64,000 bases of DNA from SAR92 bacterium BACL16 MAG-120619-bin48 (GCA_001438605.1 LIDE01000003.1:26001-90000); one strand, 5' to 3'; counted from the stretch's first letter, positions 26,684-36,159 are shown. A program made the numbers and translations. The notes: generated by a model not told the origin, from the sequence alone.

Positions 26684-28979
26684 CCGAAGCGCTTGATGTG
26701 GAAGCAGGTAGACCCGGACGATAGAGCTTTGATAGCGCGGGACGATTTAGCGCATCCGACAAAAACTGCGTCACAGCATCGGCATCGGACATGCGCAGCG
26801 CGCGCTTCGCCAAATTCTTCGCTTCTTCTTTTGTCACTTGATTCAGCATTGACTTCACCTTCAGCAAGCTGTTGGCACTCATGGACAAATGCTCGTAGCC
26901 AAGCCCTAGCAACGTCACCGCGCCAAGGGGATCGCCCGCCATCTCACCACACACGCTCACCTCACAGTGAACCGCAGCCGCCTGCTCCTGAATTGACTTC
27001 AGCGCACGCAACACCGCTGGATGCAATGTATTGTAGAGATTGGCCACCCGGGGGTTGTTGCGGTCGACAGCCAGTAAATATTGCGTCAAATCGTTGGTTC
27101 CAACCGAGAGAAAATCGACGCAACGGCCAAACTCTTTCACTTGATAAACCGCCGCCGGCACCTCGATCATGGCCCCGACCTCTGGTCTTTGAATATTGTA
27201 TCCCTCCTCTTGGGACAACTCCCCATAGGCGCGCTGAATAAGCTCTAAAGCACGCTCCAGCTCCGCCATGCTGCTGATCATCGGCAGCATAATGCGCAAG
27301 TTGTTCAACCCTTCACTGGCGCGGAGCATTGCCCGAATCTGGGTGAGAAATATCTCTGGATGATCGAGGGAGATACGAATGCCGCGCCACCCCAAAAACG
27401 GATTTTCTTCTTCAATTGGGAAATAGGGCAGGGCTTTATCACCACCAATATCCAGTGTTCTCATGGTCACAAATTGCGGGGCAAAGGCCTGCAGCTGCTC
27501 GCGATAAATAGCTGTCTGCTGGCTTTCTGTCGGGAAGCTGGTGCGCATAAAAAACGGGATTTCAGTGCGGTACAAGCCAACCCCTTCAGCACTGGCTTTC
27601 AGTGCAGCGGCGATATCTTGGCGCAGACCAGTGTTCACCCACAGGGAAACGGGAAAACCGTCTGGGGTCACACAGGGAACATCGCGGAGCTTTTCGAGAT
27701 CTTTCAGCAGCAATTTTTCTTCGCGTTGACGCTGAATATACGTGCGACGCATGGTTCGGCTGGGGCGACTGATAACATCACCACTAAAGCCATCAACAAT
27801 AATCTCATGACCCTCAACCTCACCCCAGGGGAGATCGACGGCGCCCATAATGGTCGGCACGCCGAGCGCGCGCCCGACAATCGCCATATGGGAGTTGCTT
27901 GAACCGCGAACCGAGACAATGCCCACCAGCCGCTCAACTGGGATATCAGCTAGAGCCGACGCGGAGAGATCTTCACCAACAAGAATAATGCGGCGCGGCA
28001 ACGGTAGATTCTTTTTTTGACCGTCTTGCAGATAGCTCAGCACGCGACGGCCAAGGTCGTTGATATCCGCCGCCCGCTCCCGCAGGTAGGGGTCCTCCAT
28101 CTTGCGAAAAGCGCGCACATGCTGGAGCACAACAGAACTCCACGCACTTTGCGCCGCTTTTCCCTGCAATATAGCCTCAATCACTTCGCCGCCAAGAGAG
28201 CGGTCATCCAGCAGTCGAATATAAACTTCGAAAAGCGCAAACTCATCCGTGCTCAGCTTACCTTCGAGGCCACTGCCAAGGCTGCGCATATCTTTTTTAA
28301 CTGACTCCAGCGCAAATCTGAACATTTCAATTTCTGCAGGGATATCCGTGACAAAACGCTCCGGAACCGACGCCAAATCTGCACTCGACGACACCAAGAC
28401 TGCGCGCCCAATGCCCACCCCGGGGGAGCTGGGAATTCCGTGGAAAACCGCTTCGCGAGTTTTGCCCCGTCCCACAGAAGCCAACTGGCGCAGGGCACCT
28501 GTAGCTTCAGCATGGGCGATCGCGCCAGACAACTGGGCACAGACGGTGACCACAAATGCCTCTTCCTTCGCCTTAAATTTGCGCCGCGTCTCTTGCTGCA
28601 AGACAAGAACACCCAGCACTTTGCGATGATGAATAATCGGGACACCCAAAAACGAGTGGAAAGGACTTTCACCCGTCTCTTCGAAATAGGCGTAATTGGG
28701 GTGTTTGTCGGCATTCTCTAAGTTGAGCGGCTCTTCACGCGCGGCGACCAAGCCCACCAGACCCTCGCGCATGGCAAGGCGCACCTTGCCGATCGATTCA
28801 CTGCGCAGCCCCTCGGTAGCCATCAGCACATAGCGCTGATCAGCCTCATCAAACAGGTAGACCGAGCAAACACCCGCCTGCATCGCGGAGCGCACTTCGC
28901 GAACAATAATCGTCAGAACCTCCGGAAGACTGCGGGCGCTGTTTACTTCCTGGACGATATTGCGCAGTGAAGCCAGCAT
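26673..28979 (-). CDS. ptsP: Phosphoenolpyruvate-protein phosphotransferase PtsP (EI-Ntr)
   Basis: Enzyme I of the nitrogen-related phosphotransferase system, which passes phosphate from PEP to NPr and then EIIA-Ntr to regulate nitrogen and potassium responses. An N-terminal GAF domain occupies residues about 1-150 (YVLMATEGLRSES, GLVGLVAAREEPL, SFLGVPIIHHRKVLGVLVLQ). The EI domains follow, with the phospho-accepting His364 in SSNSHMAIVGRALGVP and the PEP-binding C-terminal barrel (YRTEIPFFMR, MRTLDIGGDK, FLSVGTNDLTQY, CGEMAGDPL). The length of 768 residues matches E. coli PtsP. It lies 2 bp downstream of rppH, the usual pair. Confidence 0.95.
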   Translation of the reverse strand: MLASLRNIVQEVNSARSLPEVLTIIVREVRSAMQAGVCSVYLFDEADQRYVLMATEGLRSESIGKVRLAMREGLVGLVAAREEPLNLENADKHPNYAYFEETGESPFHSFLGVPIIHHRKVLGVLVLQQETRRKFKAKEEAFVVTVCAQLSGAIAHAEATGALRQLASVGRGKTREAVFHGIPSSPGVGIGRAVLVSSSADLASVPERFVTDIPAEIEMFRFALESVKKDMRSLGSGLEGKLSTDEFALFEVYIRLLDDRSLGGEVIEAILQGKAAQSAWSSVVLQHVRAFRKMEDPYLRERAADINDLGRRVLSYLQDGQKKNLPLPRRIILVGEDLSASALADIPVERLVGIVSVRGSSNSHMAIVGRALGVPTIMGAVDLPWGEVEGHEIIVDGFSGDVISRPSRTMRRTYIQRQREEKLLLKDLEKLRDVPCVTPDGFPVSLWVNTGLRQDIAAALKASAEGVGLYRTEIPFFMRTSFPTESQQTAIYREQLQAFAPQFVTMRTLDIGGDKALPYFPIEEENPFLGWRGIRISLDHPEIFLTQIRAMLRASEGLNNLRIMLPMISSMAELERALELIQRAYGELSQEEGYNIQRPEVGAMIEVPAAVYQVKEFGRCVDFLSVGTNDLTQYLLAVDRNNPRVANLYNTLHPAVLRALKSIQEQAAAVHCEVSVCGEMAGDPLGAVTLLGLGYEHLSMSANSLLKVKSMLNQVTKEEAKNLAKRALRMSDADAVTQFLSDALNRPALSKLYRPGLPASTSSASAKT

Positions 28980-28981
28980 GT

Positions 28982-29485
28982 TTAAAGAGCCTGCGTCGGA
29001 AGCGAGGCTTGGAAGCGCGCATTGAGTGGGGAAAACTCGTGAAGCGCATTGCGATAGACGCTGCGCTTAAAAGAAATAACAGAGTGCACTGGATACCAGT
29101 AATTAACCCACTGCCAATGATCAAACTCAGGCGTGCCGCTGGTGTCGAATCTCACCTTTGCAGGATCGCAGGTCATCTCCAAGAAAAACCAGCGCTGCTT
29201 TTGGCCAATACACAGGGGCTTAGAGTGTTTGCGCTGCATTTGCAGTGGTATATGGTAGCGCAGCCATTTTTTTGAGCGCTGGACAATTTTCACATCGTCC
29301 GACTCTAGACCCACCTCTTCATAAAGCTCTCTATAAAGTGCGTCTTCGGCGCTTTCACCGGGATCAATTCCGCCCTGCGGAAACTGCCACGCATTTTGGC
29401 CGAGCCGTTTTGCCCAAAATAGGTGACCTTTGCCATCGCCTATCACAATAGCAACATTAGAGCGAAAACCGTCCTTATCTACCAA
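28982..29485 (-). CDS. rppH: RNA pyrophosphohydrolase RppH
   Basis: A Nudix enzyme that removes pyrophosphate from the 5' end of mRNAs and so triggers RNase E-dependent decay. Motifs: MVDKDGFRSNVAIVIGDGKG, then WQFPQGGIDPGESAEDALYR with the Nudix box completed by ELYEEVGL. The KWLRYHIP and HWQWVNYWYP segments are typical of RppH. It is 167 residues, the usual length. It is divergent from the HAD hydrolase gene and directly upstream of ptsP. Confidence 0.95.
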   Translation of the reverse strand: MVDKDGFRSNVAIVIGDGKGHLFWAKRLGQNAWQFPQGGIDPGESAEDALYRELYEEVGLESDDVKIVQRSKKWLRYHIPLQMQRKHSKPLCIGQKQRWFFLEMTCDPAKVRFDTSGTPEFDHWQWVNYWYPVHSVISFKRSVYRNALHEFSPLNARFQASLPTQAL

Positions 29486-29621
29486 AATGGATCTACCTTT
29501 TCATCATGCATGAGTGCGAGGCCATTGTTCCATAGTCTCGCAGGTTGGGCAATTTTCTCTTGAGACCGAGACCGCCGGTGGTTATCCTCTTGCCTCTTCA
29601 AACGCAACGGACAAATGCGCC

Positions 29622-30281
29622 ATGGCTCTCGCTATTTTCGACCTCGACAACACCCTAATCGCTGGTGACAGCGATCACAGTTGGGGGCAATTCTTGGTCT
29701 CAGAAAAGCGCGTCGACGCAGAGCAGTTTGAGCAGATCAATGATCGATTCTACGCTGATTATGTCGCTGGTAACTTAGATATTTTTGCTTACCTCGCGTT
29801 TTCACTGCGACCGCTGACAGAAATTCCTGCGCCGGAGCTGGAACAACTGCACAGAAAATTTATGCAAACAGTCATCACCCCGCTGCAACTGCCTAAAGCC
29901 CATGCGTTGCTGCAAAAACATCGCGATGCCGGTGACCGACTGTTGATTATCAGCGCCACCAATCGCTTTGTGATTGAGCCCATTTGCCAAAGCCTTGGCG
30001 TGACCGAACTGTTGGCCAGCGAGCCGGAAAAAGTGAATGGTCGCTACACCGGCAAGGTGTTCGGTACCCCCACCTACCAACAGGGCAAAGTCATACGCCT
30101 GCAAGAATGGTTAGCAGCCGAGAAAGAGAGTCTCGAGGGCAGTTGGTTTTACAGCGACTCGATCAACGACTTGCCGTTGCTCTTAGAAGTCGACAATCCA
30201 GTGGCGGTTGATCCCTGCGAGAAGTTAAAACGAGAAGCAACAGAGCGACAGTGGCCGATTATTTCTCTGCGCAATAGTTAG
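29622..30281 (+). CDS. HAD-IB family phosphatase
   Basis: A 219-residue haloacid-dehalogenase-superfamily hydrolase of the SerB-like subclass IB. Motif I is AIFDLDNTLIAGDSD (nucleophile Asp), motif II LLIISATNRFVIEP, motif III with the Lys in ASEPEKVNGRYTG, and motif IV SDSINDLPLL. A helical cap lies between motifs I and II. I start at ATG 29622 (MALAIFDLD), because the 36 codons upstream in frame do not resemble the family and would extend into the rppH promoter. The substrate is unknown; relatives are often called histidinol- or phosphoserine-phosphatase-like. Confidence 0.85.
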   Translation: MALAIFDLDNTLIAGDSDHSWGQFLVSEKRVDAEQFEQINDRFYADYVAGNLDIFAYLAFSLRPLTEIPAPELEQLHRKFMQTVITPLQLPKAHALLQKHRDAGDRLLIISATNRFVIEPICQSLGVTELLASEPEKVNGRYTGKVFGTPTYQQGKVIRLQEWLAAEKESLEGSWFYSDSINDLPLLLEVDNPVAVDPCEKLKREATERQWPIISLRNS

Positions 30282-30310
30282 TCACTATCGCCAACTGGCT
30301 CAAAACGCGC

Positions 30311-30338
30311 AAAGAAAAACCCCGCGACAGGCGCGGGG
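30311..30338 (-). terminator. Terminator of gcvH
   Basis: CCCCGCG (30320-30326) and CGCGGGG (30332-30338) form a seven-pair GC stem with a five-base loop. On the minus strand it is followed by a T-rich run (complement of AAAGAAAAA at 30311-30319). It lies 30 bp past the gcvH stop. Confidence 0.8.
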
Positions 30339-30368
30339 CTTAGCATTCCAGTAACCGTGGAGAAAACC

Positions 30369-30755
30369 TTACTCTTCAATCGAGGCTGCGTAAGTGTCTG
30401 CATCCATCAAATCGTCCAGATTCTCACCATCGGCTGGCATAACTCGGAACAACCAACCGTCGGCATAGGGTGAGCTGTTGACGGTTTCTGGCTCGTCTTC
30501 AAGCGCTGGGTTTACCTCAACCACTTCACCGGTGATCGGCGAATAAATATCTGACGCCGCTTTTACCGACTCTATCACCGCAACTTCAGCACCTGCATGA
30601 ACCTGTGCGCCCACCTCGGGCAACTCGATATACACGATATCGCCAAGAGCGTCTTGCGCATGATCGGTAATACCGATAAGTACGCTGCCGTCACTCTCCA
30701 ATCTCGCCCATTCGTGACTGCTGGCGTATTTAAACTCTGCTGGGAATTCGCTCAT
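30369..30755 (-). CDS. gcvH: Glycine cleavage system H protein
   Basis: The lipoyl-carrying shuttle protein of the glycine cleavage complex. The 128-residue product begins [18 protein letters not shown]. It has [23 protein letters not shown], the lipoylation site [19 protein letters not shown] (Lys in SVKAA) and a C-terminal [17 protein letters not shown] ribosome site sits six bases before ATG 30755; the seven-codon in-frame extension lacks one. No gcvT or gcvP is in the window, so the gene is separated from its partners here. Confidence 0.95.
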   Translation of the reverse strand: MSEFPAEFKYASSHEWARLESDGSVLIGITDHAQDALGDIVYIELPEVGAQVHAGAEVAVIESVKAASDIYSPITGEVVEVNPALEDEPETVNSSPYADGWLFRVMPADGENLDDLMDADTYAASIEE

Positions 30756-30959
30756 TACTTCTCTCCTATCTCTCACTCATACCGTCATTAAGATTCTGAA
30801 CCCGGCGGGTCATCCATCCAAGCTTCGGCATTCTACTGATGAACCGCAAGAAAGATAAAGTAATTTTCGAGAAGTCGTGACCATCTCGGCCAAATCTGTA
30901 AAATACCCGCCATCGAAACATCCGCTTTTACTTTACTGCCAACCACTAGGAAGCCATTA

Positions 30960-31853
30960 ATGCTACCCAAACGACTCAGCCACAATTTTCTTTTTTCGGC
31001 GCTCGGCCTCGCCCTCTCTGCCATGGCGTCAGCCGATCAACTGGTTCTCACCAACGGCGACACCCTCAGCGGCGAACTCCAAGAGCAGACAGATACCTAT
31101 GTGATTTGGCAGTCTGACAATTTCGGCGCGCTCAAAATTGCCGCGAAAAGAATTGCAACAATCAACGGCCTGTCACTAAACGCAAACAAAGCACCTGTCT
31201 TCAGAAATACCTATAAAGGCGGCCTGTCCTTTACTGGCGGTTTTGCCAGCGGCAACCAAAAGCGTGAAGACTGGGACTTGGAGAGCAATGTTGAGTGGCG
31301 CGAAGGTGATTTTCGCCACAGCTCAGACGTCAATTTCGAAAGCCACAGCCTCGCAGGCTCTGAGCCCAAAGAAGAATTTGCATTGGGCCACTCGGTAGAC
31401 TGGTTTTTCCAAGAAAAATGGTACCTCAGCAATGGTGTAGCTTGGGGGGGTGACGACGACCGGTCCGTCGATCATTTCTACTCTGTTGGCTCAGCTATCG
31501 GTCGCCAGTTCTGGGATACGCCAGCGAAGTCGCTCTCGGCCGAGACCGGTCTGGTGTGGATCAGCGAGTCCTTGAACGACCAAACAAAAGACCAGCGCTT
31601 AACCTGGAGCTGGGCCGCAGACTATCGCCGCAACCTAATGCACAGAATGGAGCTGTTCCACACTCACAAGGTACTTATTGCCTTGACCGATTTTGAAGAC
31701 ACGGAGCTGCGCGCCAACTTGGGCTTAAGAGTGCCTGTGGTTGAAAATTTATTCACTGAAATCAAACTTGAATGGATTTTTGACAACCAACCCGCTGACG
31801 GCAAGAAGCCCACCGACACCCAGCTGTCTATTGGCGTGAACTACGGCTGGTAA
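30960..31853 (+). CDS. DUF481 family outer-membrane protein
   Basis: A 297-residue exported protein with a signal peptide (MLPKRLSHNFLFSALGLALSAMASA) and the YdiY-like DUF481 domain. The N-terminal part has DQLVLTNGDTLSGELQEQTD and KIAAKRIATINGL, a short SH3-like segment typical of this family. The remainder is an alternating beta pattern (GGLSFTGGFASGN, AETGLVWISESLND, LRANLGLRVPVVENLFTEIK, LSIGVNYGW) ending in an aromatic residue, as expected for an outer-membrane barrel. An AGGAAG ribosome site precedes the ATG. Function in the family is poorly known. Confidence 0.82.
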   Translation: MLPKRLSHNFLFSALGLALSAMASADQLVLTNGDTLSGELQEQTDTYVIWQSDNFGALKIAAKRIATINGLSLNANKAPVFRNTYKGGLSFTGGFASGNQKREDWDLESNVEWREGDFRHSSDVNFESHSLAGSEPKEEFALGHSVDWFFQEKWYLSNGVAWGGDDDRSVDHFYSVGSAIGRQFWDTPAKSLSAETGLVWISESLNDQTKDQRLTWSWAADYRRNLMHRMELFHTHKVLIALTDFEDTELRANLGLRVPVVENLFTEIKLEWIFDNQPADGKKPTDTQLSIGVNYGW

Positions 31854-31863
31854 AGGTTCGAAC

Positions 31864-32856
31864 TCAACGCATAAGCGCAATCGGCGGCTCGTTCAGGGCT
31901 GCCAGTTGTTCGCGCAGTTCCAGAATATGGTCGCTCCAGTAGCGCGGCGAGTTAAACCAGGAAAAGGCGCGCGGAAAAGCTGGATCGGACCAGCGTTTAG
32001 CAATCCAAGCACTATGATGCATGATACGCAGCGTGCGCATCACCTCAATCAGTTGCAACTCCCGCAGATCGAAATCATAAAATTCGCTGTACCCTTCAAC
32101 AATTTCAGCCATCTGCGCAGTCTGCTCAAAACGATCACCGGACAACAACATCCATAAATCCTGAATCGCAGGGGCCATGCGCGCATCATCAAAATCGACA
32201 AAGTGTGGGTTATCGTCGCGCCATAAAATATTGCCCGAGTGGCAATCACCATGTACGCGTATGCGCTTGATCGGGCCATAATCCGCCAAAATCTGATCAA
32301 TTTTTTTCAAAATATCCAATGCCAAGCTGTCGTACGCCAAGCGCAGACCATCTGGCATAAAACCGTCGCTGATCAGCTTAAAGGAATCCCAACCAAACGC
32401 CTGGCTGTCTAGCTGCGGCCGATACTTGAAAGGCCGCGCCGCGCCAATGCCGTGAATTCGTCCCATCAGTCGGCCGAGAATAAATAAATTATCGAGATTA
32501 TCGAGTTCTGGGGCATGACCGCCGCGGCGCTCATAGAGCGCAAAACTAAAACCATCGTAGCTGTTCAAACTTGCACCATCGGCGCTGACCCAGGGCGCGA
32601 CAACAGGCAATTCCTGTTCAAGCAAATCGAAACAGAAAGCGTGCTCCTCCAAAATCTGTTCACGGCTCCAGCGCTCAGGACGATAGAACTTGACGATCAT
32701 GGGCGTCTTTTCCTCGATGCCAATTTGGTAGACCCGATTTTCATAGCTGTTCAGCGCCAACAAGCGGCCATCACTAACAAAGCCTAAACTTTCTACGGCA
32801 TCTATCAGAAGGTCAGGGGACAACCGATCAAAGGGGTGATTTTCAGATTCAGACAT
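31864..32856 (-). CDS. srkA: Stress response serine/threonine kinase SrkA
   Basis: A YihE/SrkA-type protein kinase of the aminoglycoside-phosphotransferase fold that protects cells under envelope and oxidative stress in E. coli. It begins MSESENHPFDRLSPDLLIDAVES. The catalytic loop is IRVHGDCHSGNILW and the metal-binding motif HFVDFDDARMAPAIQDLWMLLSG. The nucleotide Lys is in PMIVKFYRPERWS. The 330-residue length matches E. coli SrkA. The ATG at 32856 is preferred to a TTG nine bases upstream. It converges with the DUF481 gene, 10 bp apart. Confidence 0.92.
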   Translation of the reverse strand: MSESENHPFDRLSPDLLIDAVESLGFVSDGRLLALNSYENRVYQIGIEEKTPMIVKFYRPERWSREQILEEHAFCFDLLEQELPVVAPWVSADGASLNSYDGFSFALYERRGGHAPELDNLDNLFILGRLMGRIHGIGAARPFKYRPQLDSQAFGWDSFKLISDGFMPDGLRLAYDSLALDILKKIDQILADYGPIKRIRVHGDCHSGNILWRDDNPHFVDFDDARMAPAIQDLWMLLSGDRFEQTAQMAEIVEGYSEFYDFDLRELQLIEVMRTLRIMHHSAWIAKRWSDPAFPRAFSWFNSPRYWSDHILELREQLAALNEPPIALMR

Positions 32857-32940
32857 CGAGGGCAACCGGCTTGTGGAGTAGCCCCAGTTTACACGGGCCG
32901 ACGGACGTTACCTAGGAGACTGTAGATGTTGGTGAAGAGA

Positions 32941-33357
32941 TTAATCGGGGGTTACTTTAGAGCGCAGGGACTTCTGCTTGCCATGCTGAGTTTTCTTGTC
33001 CATTCGCTTAATTTGCGAGCCCCAAGTGGGCTTTGTTGGTCTGCGTGGTTTCGGTGTGTAGGTCACCTGTCGCAACAGCTGCTGCAATCGCTGCAGCGCA
33101 TCTGTGCGATTTTTTTCTTGGCTGCGCGATGTTTGGGCTTTGATAATCACTACGCCATCTTTTGAAATGCGCTGATCACCCAACTGCAACAGTCGCTGCT
33201 TGATCGTATCAGGCAGCGAAGAGCTGCTTATATCAAAACGCAGATGGATCGCAGAAGAGACTTTGTTGACGTTTTGCCCGCCAGGGCCTTGAGAGCGAAC
33301 CGCGGTTAGTTCAATTTCGCTCTCCGGAATAGAGACCGCCGCTGAGATAAATACCAC
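32941..33357 (-). CDS. arfB: Alternative ribosome-rescue factor ArfB
   Basis: A peptidyl-tRNA hydrolase that releases nascent chains from stalled ribosomes. The catalytic GGQ is in VRSQGPGGQNVNKVSSAIHL near residue 27. The C-terminal tail is basic (KPRRPTKPTWGSQIKRMDKK, then GKQKSLRSKV), as needed for insertion into an empty mRNA channel. The first residues, MVFISAAVSIPESEIEL, align with the usual N-terminus, so I keep the GTG start at 33357. The length is 138 residues, close to E. coli YaeJ (140). It lies 3 bp past the DUF1653 gene's stop. Confidence 0.93.
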   Translation of the reverse strand: MVFISAAVSIPESEIELTAVRSQGPGGQNVNKVSSAIHLRFDISSSSLPDTIKQRLLQLGDQRISKDGVVIIKAQTSRSQEKNRTDALQRLQQLLRQVTYTPKPRRPTKPTWGSQIKRMDKKTQHGKQKSLRSKVTPD

Positions 33358-33360
33358 CCG

Positions 33361-33573
33361 TCAGGCCTCGACAAATTCAAAGCGAGGAACCGTTTTACCT
33401 CCAACCTCGACCGTTTCCAAAAACATCGCCAAAGGCCGAACCCAAAGTCCAAAATCGCCATACAGCGTTTTGTAAACCACCAGTTTCTCATCTGTTTCGC
33501 TGTGCTGAGCCACACCCACAACTTCGTAAAGACTGCCTTTGTAATGCCTGTAAATACCGTTCTCAACGCTCAT
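33361..33573 (-). CDS. DUF1653 small protein
   Basis: A 70-residue protein of the DUF1653 family. From ATG 33573 it reads MSVENGIYRHYKGSLYEVVG, continuing to EKLVVYKTLYGDFGLWVRPL and ending in a Pro-Arg-Phe-Glu motif. This matches the whole family domain. An AGGGA ribosome site lies six bases upstream, better than a TTG 18 bases further up. The family is a small beta-rich fold of unknown function, often near housekeeping genes. It sits between the FAH-family gene and arfB on the same strand with almost no gaps. Confidence 0.85.
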   Translation of the reverse strand: MSVENGIYRHYKGSLYEVVGVAQHSETDEKLVVYKTLYGDFGLWVRPLAMFLETVEVGGKTVPRFEFVEA

Positions 33574-33574
33574 A

Positions 33575-34243
33575 TCAATCCCTGCTGACAATCACAGACT
33601 GACTTATCACCTTGCCGAGCGAGACCGTCAAGTGATCACCCGCCGCCAGCGGGCCCACTCCAGCGGGAGTTCCTGTGAGCAAAACATCCCCGGGCAAGAG
33701 GGTGAAAAACTGGCTGATATAAACAAGCAAGGGGATCACGTGGGTAAGCATATCAGTCGTGTGGCCGTCCTGTTTCAACACACTATTTTGGTGCAGCTGA
33801 ATGGTTTGGTTCTGGAGATCGCCGACACGCACTGGCGAGACAAAGGGCGAGATCGGACAAGCGCCGTCGAAGGCTTTGGCCTTCTCCCACGGCAAGCTTT
33901 TCTCTTTTAACTGCGTCTGCAGATCGCGCAAGGTCAAATCTAGCGCGACGCCAACGCCAACAACCGCGGCTTCAGCTTGCAGGGCGTCACACTGCTGCAA
34001 CCTGTCTCCAATCAATATCGCCATCTCGGTTTCAAAGTGGCACGCGCCAAAACGCTGAGGAATTGAAATCGTCGAGCCCAAGCCGACAAGGGCCGTGCTC
34101 GGTTTGATAAACAATACTGGCTCGGTGGGAATGGGGTTGTTTAACTCTTTGGCGTGCTCTGCGTAATTGCGTCCAACACAGACAACTTTGCCCACTGGCA
34201 GCGCGCTGGATTGCCCATCAATACTATGGTGGTAACTGGTCAT
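33575..34243 (-). CDS. Fumarylacetoacetate hydrolase family protein
   Basis: A 222-residue FAH-fold metal enzyme. Landmarks: VVCVGRNYAEHAKELNN, PVLFIKPSTALVG, the metal-binding ACHFETEMAILIG (Glu residues), VGVGVALDLTLRDLQ, KAFDGACPISPF, VYISQFFTLLPGDVLLTGTPAGVGPL. It resembles the short single-domain type represented by E. coli YcgM and FAHD1, which act as oxaloacetate tautomerase/decarboxylase-like enzymes. The exact substrate is not readable here. The start at ATG 34243 has AGGA five bases upstream; a nine-residue extension is less likely. Confidence 0.85.
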   Translation of the reverse strand: MTSYHHSIDGQSSALPVGKVVCVGRNYAEHAKELNNPIPTEPVLFIKPSTALVGLGSTISIPQRFGACHFETEMAILIGDRLQQCDALQAEAAVVGVGVALDLTLRDLQTQLKEKSLPWEKAKAFDGACPISPFVSPVRVGDLQNQTIQLHQNSVLKQDGHTTDMLTHVIPLLVYISQFFTLLPGDVLLTGTPAGVGPLAAGDHLTVSLGKVISQSVIVSRD

Positions 34244-34291
34244 GCTGTTCCTTGATGTTTTACGAATCAATCGCCCGAAGTGGCGCTGTTT

Positions 34292-34651
34292 TTAGTTGAT
34301 TTGAATAGGTAGGTTGTCGCTCAGTCGCAACGCGCCCTTCACAATGCGATATATCACCCAGATCGTCAGAATCATCCAAGCGACACCGCCCAGCATCAAT
34401 AGCCAGAGCACCAGACCGACAACCCACCAAAGTAGTGCATACCAAAATGTCGTGATCTGCCAGCGAAAATGGCTCTCCAGCCAGGTGCCTCTGACAGAGT
34501 CGAGTTTGAGGTAATTCACCATCGCGCCGACAACCCAAGTCAAACCACCGGTCACCAGTCCCAAACCCTGCAAAATATAAACCAGCATCACGAGCTTGCG
34601 GTCGTTGGGCGCAGGCTCAAGACTAAAACTTTCTAGAGGATTATCGTTCAT
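34292..34651 (-). CDS. DUF4870-type small membrane protein
   Basis: A 119-residue integral membrane protein with three to four hydrophobic helices: residues about 18-42, 64-85 (WYALLWWVVGLVLWLLML) and 87-105. A loop contains LDSVRGTWLESHFRWQITTFW, which is characteristic of DUF4870-like proteins. The N-terminus is acidic and cytoplasmic. It overlaps the stop of the D-2-hydroxyglutarate dehydrogenase gene by four bases (ATGA), so the two are translationally coupled. No function is known. Confidence 0.78.
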   Translation of the reverse strand: MNDNPLESFSLEPAPNDRKLVMLVYILQGLGLVTGGLTWVVGAMVNYLKLDSVRGTWLESHFRWQITTFWYALLWWVVGLVLWLLMLGGVAWMILTIWVIYRIVKGALRLSDNLPIQIN

Positions 34652-36048
34652 GATAACTCGTCAAATACCTTTCCCGGATTCAAAATACCGTTCGCATCGA
34701 ACGCACGCTTTATACTTCGCATCATCGCCATCTCTTCCGCGGAGCGCGAGTAGTGTAAGTAATCTTTTTTCAGCAGGCCAACGCCGTGCTCGGCCGAAAC
34801 ACTGCCTTCGTACTTAGCTAAAAGCTGACCAATCTCGCTGCTGACATTGACACACTTGGCGTGAAATTGAGCCACTTCAAGGGTCTCAGGTTTAAGAATG
34901 TTGAGGTGCAAGTTGCCATCGCCAATATGACCGTACCAGACCACCTCAAAATCGGGATACTGGCGCGCCACCAACTCGTCGACCTCGCGAAGAAATTCAG
35001 GCATGCGCGAAACACGCACAGAGATATCATTTTTATAGGGCTTCCAGTGCCACAATGTTTCCGAGATATCTTCACGAAGCTTCCACAGATTGCTCGCTTG
35101 ACTCAGACTCTGGCTCAACACACCGTCCAACACCCAGCCGCTTTCGACGCAGGTCTCAAAGATCGCCATGGCCTGCTCCAACACCGCTTCGCTGCTGTTT
35201 TCAAACTCTAGCAGGGCATAAAAGGGCGCCTCTGTCTCAAAGGGCTTTGGGTGGCCGCGGTGGGCAGTCACTTTTTCCAGCGCCTGCTGCGAGAAAAACT
35301 CAAACGCACTGAGATCGATGTCGGTGGAGAAACACCGCAACACATCCATAATGGCTGGGAAATCTGCCACACCCAACACCATGACAGACGACTCCAGCGG
35401 TGGGCGCGTCAACTGAATAGTCGCTTCACAAATAAGCCCCAACGTGCCCTCAGAGCCGATAAACAAGTGCCGCAAGTCGTAGCCAGTGTTGTTTTTTGCC
35501 AGCCCTTTGTTTAATTCAAGAACGTCGCCATTGCCCGTCACCACTTTCAAACCGGCCACCCAATTGCGGGTCATGCCATACTTAATCACTTTGATGCCGC
35601 CGGCATTGGTGGCGATATTACCGCCGATCTGACTCGAACCTGTTGAGGCAAAATCAACAGGATAAAAAAGGCCCTGCTGTTCGGCGAAATCTTGAAGTTG
35701 CGCCGTGATCATCCCCGCACCAACGGTCACCGTTCGGTCCATAGGGTTAAAATCTAAAACACTGTTAAGCCTGTCCATCGCCACGACTAACTCGCCGTCC
35801 TTTGCCACAGCGCCACCGCTCAAGCCAGTCCGGCCACCCGATGGAACTACTGCTAAATTGTGCTCGTTGGCCAACCTAACAATGGCCTGCACCTCGGCGA
35901 CCGAACCGGGCAGCAGAACGGCGCTGGGGGCGGGCGTCCACAGCGTGGTGCGATCAATACCAAAGCGTTTTAAATCGTCGTCGCCAAGCAGCAAACGTGG
36001 CTCACCAACGATCGCAACTAGCTGTTTAATTATGGTTTCAGCCAACAT
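34648..36048 (-). CDS. FAD-linked D-2-hydroxyglutarate dehydrogenase
   Basis: A 466-residue flavoenzyme of the GlcD/DLD type. The FAD-binding PCMH domain occupies the first ~220 residues (VVPSGGRTGLSGGAV, VTVGAGMITAQLQ, NIATNAGGIKVIKYGMTR, LFIGSEGTLGLICEATI). The oxidase C-terminal domain has WYGHIGDGNLHLNI and SAEHGVGLLKK. I name the substrate from context: the gene is divergent from serA, and in Pseudomonas the enzyme beside serA oxidises the D-2-hydroxyglutarate that SerA makes while recycling NADH. D-lactate or glycolate dehydrogenase is the alternative. The start at ATG 36048 has AGGA eight bases upstream. Confidence 0.85.
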   Translation of the reverse strand: MLAETIIKQLVAIVGEPRLLLGDDDLKRFGIDRTTLWTPAPSAVLLPGSVAEVQAIVRLANEHNLAVVPSGGRTGLSGGAVAKDGELVVAMDRLNSVLDFNPMDRTVTVGAGMITAQLQDFAEQQGLFYPVDFASTGSSQIGGNIATNAGGIKVIKYGMTRNWVAGLKVVTGNGDVLELNKGLAKNNTGYDLRHLFIGSEGTLGLICEATIQLTRPPLESSVMVLGVADFPAIMDVLRCFSTDIDLSAFEFFSQQALEKVTAHRGHPKPFETEAPFYALLEFENSSEAVLEQAMAIFETCVESGWVLDGVLSQSLSQASNLWKLREDISETLWHWKPYKNDISVRVSRMPEFLREVDELVARQYPDFEVVWYGHIGDGNLHLNILKPETLEVAQFHAKCVNVSSEIGQLLAKYEGSVSAEHGVGLLKKDYLHYSRSAEEMAMMRSIKRAFDANGILNPGKVFDELS

Positions 36049-36159
36049 GTTTAAAGTCCTCAGTGCGCCGCTCCATTTGCTCGGCACTTAATCTCTATTT
36101 ATGCGTGTTATGTTATCATAGGGAACTCAAATGTGAGTGCCGCACCGGAGCTGTTATCA

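Noticed and set aside
27360..27902. Plus-strand open frame of 180 codons inside ptsP
   Set aside because: It is the shadow of the intact PtsP enzyme-I domain and has no ribosome site or family features.
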